Assembly: GCA_015478945.1 (NCBI GenBank)
Contig: JABUQX010078516.1
Span: 1-35,000, forward strand
From: Trachelipus rathkii
Lineage: Eukaryota > Arthropoda > Malacostraca > Isopoda > Trachelipodidae
DNA length: 35,000 nt
Reading direction: 5' to 3'
Every line of letters begins with the position of its first letter. Position 1 is the stretch's first letter. Position numbers and translations under genes: made by a program. Under the pieces are notes generated by a model. It had not been told where the DNA came from, ran no database searches, and was given only the letters and a program-made list of their open reading frames with translations. Shown one piece after another: positions 30,389-35,000 of this stretch.

Positions 30389-30958
30389 ATCAAACTTCTT
30401 GCAAACTTTTACTTCTTGCTTCGAGATAGCTAATAATATATTATTCCGTTGATATGCTTCTTAGATAATGATAGTAAATATTAATCATCTATTAATTTAA
30501 TTGACAGCGAAAGCGCTACGATATATATTTCTATATATAAAGGCTATATATAACAAGAAGTCAGAAATCCAGTATATATTATATTATATTTTATAGGGCA
30601 GAAGTTCGTTACAAAGATATAATAAAAAGAACTGTTACAATATCGTTGTTATAATCAGCGTACAAAGCTTATTATATACAAACCTATAAGTGTAAGTATA
30701 AATACACATTACTACCATATACCACTTTTTTATTCAGACTTTTATTTTTGGCGCGCTTTAGTTAGTCTATATTAACACTAAGTAATCAGTTCTCTTCCTA
30801 AAACAAAATAAAGAACAAGAAATTTAAGGAAATACAGATTATTCATTTCTATGGATCGTAACTGCTATCTATTCTCTAAGATAATGAGAATTATAGATTG
30901 TACTAAATATAAATTAAAGATGAAACATTGCCGCCACACACTCGCTTCCACCTAAGAG
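30389..30958. other. Non-coding, balanced AT-rich stretch
   Basis: TATA-rich around 30,520-30,600 with no frame or strong repeat. Confidence 0.5.
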
Positions 30959-31156
30959 ATGGCCCTGCAATATCACCACCCGGACTTCAATCAGATAACA
31001 AACACTATATCTAAACACACAAGAGTGGGGGGGCAGTTTTTATTGTTAAAAAGTTCACATTATTGCCTAAAACTAAGTTTTATTAAATTATACAATATTT
31101 TTTATTACATGAATATTATTTACACTATTTATAAAAATACAATACTAAATATATAA
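30959..31156 (+). CDS. 65-aa open frame with favourable start context; weak candidate
   Basis: The ATG at 30,959 has G at -3 and G at +4 (AAGAGATGGCC), a good eukaryotic start context. The first roughly 35 residues (MALQYHHPDFNQITNTISKH, then TRVGGQFLLLKS) are mixed in composition. The remainder runs into AT-rich DNA and becomes Ile/Tyr/Asn-rich, so the C-terminus looks like read-through into low-complexity sequence. It could be a 5' exon or chance. No family is recognised. Confidence 0.12.
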   Translation: MALQYHHPDFNQITNTISKHTRVGGQFLLLKSSHYCLKLSFIKLYNIFYYMNIIYTIYKNTILNI

Positions 31157-31799
31157 TATTGAATAATCACGAGAAATTTTTAATATAGACATCTATATAA
31201 TATAATATAACATTAAATCCATAAATCGAATAATGAAAAATAAAAAGTACATTTTTAAATTTAATATAACCTTATGTGATATTAATCTTTTACATTGACC
31301 ATTATTTTTGTTCATTCCTGATTAGATTATATGTTCTTTAACGTGCAAAGAACTTAACTCACCCACTAACTCTACAGTAGACGAGATAGTAATAATGTAT
31401 TTAATAAAAGATAAGACGTATATTATACCTACATATTCATCCACAGTTTTTATTTCCAATCTTTGTACGTCTACTACACAAATATAAAGTTCTATATTAT
31501 TAACACCTTACTTTAAATTGAAATATTATACTACAGCGTACTTAGTTCTAAGATTTTCCACCTTATAATACCTATTAAAATAAACACAAATAATATGGAA
31601 AATACACACTCATAAAAACAATTGATTGTGAATATAAGTAACAGATGATATAAAGATTACGAGACTAACATGAGTAACAATATACGGGAGACAAATAGTA
31701 CTAAGCTTTCAAGCTTTTTATAAATATAAATAGTATTAATATCATTTCAGCAATAAAACATATGAATTAAAAACCTTTAATTTAACAAAATCCTCGTTC
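31157..31799. other. AT-rich non-coding stretch
   Basis: A+T-rich unique-looking sequence with no open frame and no clear repeat. Confidence 0.5.
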
Positions 31800-32255
31800 G
31801 TTGCGACTTAATTATAATTCTTTCTTAATATTTATATATATATTAAAAATAAATAACGATATATAAATATATAATATATAATAATAAAATATATATAATA
31901 TAATATATTATAATAAAAATTATATATATAAATATATTATATAATATATAATAATATATTATATAAATTAATTAATATATATAATTATGATATATAATAT
32001 ATTATGTATTATTAACTATACACTTATATATAATATATAAATATATAGTTATGATAGGATAATATACTTATAATACGATCAAGTGCAATCCTATAGGTTA
32101 CATAATCTTTGAAGTAGGCAAAGTTGACAATAATATATAATAGTTATATTAAATATTATATTATAATATAGTATTATATAATTTATTATATATATATTAA
32201 TATAGAATAAATATATAGATATATTATATAATATAATATATATATATTAAAGTCG
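31800..32255. repeat. TA/ATAT-rich self-complementary low-complexity block
   Basis: Mostly ATATAATATATTATA-type sequence, capable of cruciforms, interrupted at about 32,065-32,130 by a more complex patch (GATCAAGTGCAATCCTATAGG). Its right edge at about 32,250 coincides with the change to T-rich, cleaner-looking sequence. Confidence 0.75.
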
Positions 32256-32374
32256 GAAAGTGTAGGACCGTGAATTCTAATGTCAAATTCCATCATATAT
32301 GTGTATGGAATGTTATGAACAAGAATGACCAGTTACACATTTGTGAGGATTGGATTAAAATGTTGGGGTGGTGA
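32256..32374 (+). other. Short protein-like open frame without ATG start
   Basis: A + strand frame from the end of the AT block to a TGA at 32,372-32,374 encodes about 40 mixed residues, including HHICVWNVMNKNDQLHICED and ending WIKMLGW. There is one internal ATG. I recognise no family; it could be a fragment of an element or an exon end. It is short, so chance is likely. Confidence 0.12.
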
Positions 32375-32495
32375 CCTGTCTTTTAAGCTTCTCATTGTTT
32401 TGATGCGCCTTTAGAACATTTTCCTACTACCCCAGATGTTTGTTCGCATAGGGATGTCATACGGCTTTTTATAAAGTACAACGTTTCAACAAAGG

Positions 32496-32663
32496 ATGGA
32501 GTCTGTCTCATTAACTCGTCTACTGTCACTGATACTATTTAATCTCTCTCTGTCCACTGAATTACCTTTTAACCCTCTTTATTACTCTCTTTTATTGAAT
32601 TTTTGTAACCTATTTCAACCTATTTCTACCCAACTCTCTACCCAAAACTTAAATACTAAATAA
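32496..32663 (+). CDS. 55-aa Leu/Ser/Asn-rich open frame; weak candidate
   Basis: ATG-started frame beginning MESVSLTRLLSLILFNLSLS, signal-peptide-like in its hydrophobic first 20 residues, followed by a Pro/Tyr/Leu-rich middle and a Thr/Gln/Asn-rich end. The last third overlaps a degenerate AACCTATTTC repeat (32,605-32,643), which argues that this part is not selected protein. No family is recognised. Confidence 0.1.
   Translation: MESVSLTRLLSLILFNLSLSTELPFNPLYYSLLLNFCNLFQPISTQLSTQNLNTK
32605..32643 (-). repeat. Degenerate AACCTATTTC repeat
   Basis: GTAACCTATTTCAACCTATTT contains two clear decamer units followed by CTACCC and CTCTCTACCC variants. On the minus strand this reads TAGGTTGAAATAGGTTAC, similar in motif to the GGTTA-rich tract at 6.2-6.4 kb but in opposite orientation. 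Confidence 0.45.
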
Positions 32664-33855
32664 CTACCTTTAGGATATATGCAAACTTTGAAGTGTCATG
32701 TATCGAGGCATGTTGGACTTTAGTTTGTACTTCGAATATGATGGTTCCTGATTTTCTTGCAACAAAGGACTTGTAAAGCAAATGGGATAACAAAATTGAG
32801 TTTTTGTGAAGCCTTACACACCACAGTAAGGTAGTTATTAGTATCAGTTATCAGGTAATTGAATTTTTTACTCTAACTTACAAAACCACAAATTAACCAG
32901 TATAAGAAAACGTAGGAATAACATGTTTAAATTATTTTATACTTCCGTAATATCCTCATTTCAAAAGTGCGAATGTTGATATGGAAGTCAATTTAAGGCG
33001 AATGTTTCTAACGTCACTACTGTGGATATTGTTGGATAACATTATTACTATACTTCGTAATATAAATGAGAGATAAATTCATAATACAGTAAAAATGTTT
33101 CTCGTTGAAATTTCAGCTATTCCTAAAAGTGGCTGGAGCTTTTGATGGCAAATATAATTAATTAACTTGATAGAAGGTTCTCCGGGAACCACGAAGTCTG
33201 CAATAAGTGTGGTAGTGAAGGGCTATAAAGTAGAACCACCTTGGAGTACTGATATGTTGTCTACTATCGTTAGCTGTCAACTGAATTTGAAGAGTATGGG
33301 CGAAATTTTATTTGTTTAATTTTAGGGAAGATTTGTGAAGAGAAAGTTCGATTTTGGAAGGGAAAATTTATTTTCATCCGATCTAAAAAAATATTTTTAA
33401 GCAACAGATGTAATTTTGAGGTTTTTGAAACATCACATCATTCGTTTCTATACATCAAACTTTTTGTATAATTATGCCAATGTTTCAAAACAATATACCA
33501 CTGAGAGATGTGTTCTAAGAATTTTTTTTTAGGTTTATCCTTTTTCGCAACAACATCAACAATTTATAAGTTTCCGTTAATTTGTTTGTTATTTTCTTAT
33601 TTATTTATTTATTTTTTTTTTCAGGAATATGTATAAACTTTAATGTTGAAAGATATAGTTGGCTCTAACTTTTTATTAATCAACCGATCCATATTAAATT
33701 TTCAAAGTAGATATTCAAGGCTAGTTACATATCTTTTATTTTGAAAAAATTATTGCATACGTAACCAGTTTTATTAAATTGTAATCACGTGCAAAGAGGT
33801 CAAATAAATTCATATATAAAGATGTGCAACTCTCTCAACTCAATCTACTGTGAAA

Positions 33856-33858
<3 letters not shown>
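32664..33858 (+). other. T-rich non-coding stretch with splice-acceptor-like motifs
   Basis: The + strand is T-rich. Two long poly-T tracts end in AG: T9-AGG at about 33,522-33,533, and T10-CAGG at about 33,612-33,624. A third such site, T8-CAG, lies at 34,051-34,060. These match 3' splice acceptors, but none opens a frame longer than about 15-20 codons, so no exon is called. A small CxxC-containing frame at about 33,171-33,230 is too short to interpret. Confidence 0.4.

Positions 33859-33946
<88 letters not shown>
33859..33946 (+). repeat. (TC)44 perfect microsatellite
   Basis: 88 bases of uninterrupted TC. The open frames on both strands across it are Ser/Leu and Arg/Glu repeats and not genes. 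Confidence 0.98.
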
Positions 33947-33951
<5 letters not shown>

Positions 33952-34062
33952 TAACCTTACGCAAGTGTAAACTTTAAAATAAATATATTTTAATTTTAAA
34001 CTATAATATTTATATTTTAATTTCTTTGTGCACATTTTATTTATATATGTTTTTTTTCAGAT

Positions 34063-34235
34063 GTTAACTTTTATATTTAATGATATTTTCTTTTAAACTG
34101 AAACTTTATTTAATTTATATCCCGTTTTCTAAACGTTGTGGATTAACATTTATATTTTTGAAACATTTTCTTTTAACCTGGTACTTTATTCTTTTAATAT
34201 TTTTTTTAATATTTTTGTTAACTTTTTTTTGTTTA
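34063..34235 (+). repeat. Degenerate tandem repeat, period about 75-79 bp
   Basis: GTTAACTTTTATATTT (from 34,063) recurs as ATTAACATTTATATTT (from 34,142). Both are followed by ATTTTCTTTTAA, then CTG/CCTGG and ACTTTATT. A third weaker start, GTTAACTTTTTTTT, lies at 34,218. Confidence 0.55.
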
Positions 34236-34239
34236 TAAC

Positions 34240-34919
<680 letters not shown>

Positions 34920-35000
34920 TGTTTGCATATGTTTACAGTCGTGGTAAAACATTTATATGAATGTCAGAAAAAATATTCTAACCCATGGAAAAAATCTCAT

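Noticed and set aside
33789..34035. Ser/Leu-repeat and Arg/Glu-repeat frames
   Set aside because: They are translations of (TC)44 and its complement.
33522..34060. Three poly-T/AG splice-acceptor-like sites taken as exons
   Set aside because: The sequence after each has stops within about 20 codons in all frames, and T-rich DNA produces such motifs by chance.

Overview
This window looks like non-coding, repeat-rich nuclear DNA from a eukaryote, most plausibly an invertebrate. The signs are a strongly A+T-rich base composition, long dinucleotide microsatellites, tRNA-derived SINE-like elements with Pol III A and B boxes, several families of degenerate tandem repeats, and no long open frame with recognisable domains. 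No rRNA, intact tRNA gene, CRISPR array, operon or recognisable transposase or reverse transcriptase was found. A C-poor GGTTA-rich tract near 6.3 kb resembles decayed TTAGG/TTAGGG telomere-type repeats, but this does not fix the taxon.

Layout. From 1 to about 26.4 kb the + strand is strongly purine-rich (A over T, G over C), with near C-free polypurine tracts at 1.86-2.22 and 7.32-7.62 kb, a GA microsatellite at 8.7 kb, a decamer minisatellite at 7.86-8.14 kb followed by nested inverted repeats at 8.25-8.43 kb, and a GC-richer island from about 9.95 to 13.56 kb. Short islands of opposite, pyrimidine-rich composition interrupt it (10.4, 14.2, 16.1, 19.7-20.1, 22.4 and 23.7 kb). At 21.6-22.6 kb copies of an undescribed short repeat (core AGTGCT, A-rich tail) form an inverted pair around a GC-richer spacer. 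From about 26.4 to 32.2 kb C exceeds G, and a SINE with a 3' stem-loop lies at 27.9-28.1 kb. From about 32.2 kb to the end the sequence is T-rich and its microsatellites are perfect: (TC)44 and (AT)44. This last part also holds a tandem 183-bp repeat whose second junction is interrupted by a second tRNA-derived SINE.

Coding content. Stop codons need T plus purines, so strong purine/pyrimidine asymmetry removes stops from both strands and creates long spurious frames, especially hydrophobic F/L/S-rich frames on the minus strand. No frame here can be called a gene with confidence. A few are listed at low confidence because they start with ATG, have mixed composition, or sit beside a splice-like signal. 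No genes can be shown to work together. The most interesting content is repeat structure and strand asymmetry. An assembly-quality explanation (unpolished or chimeric sequence upstream of about 32.2 kb) is a live alternative.
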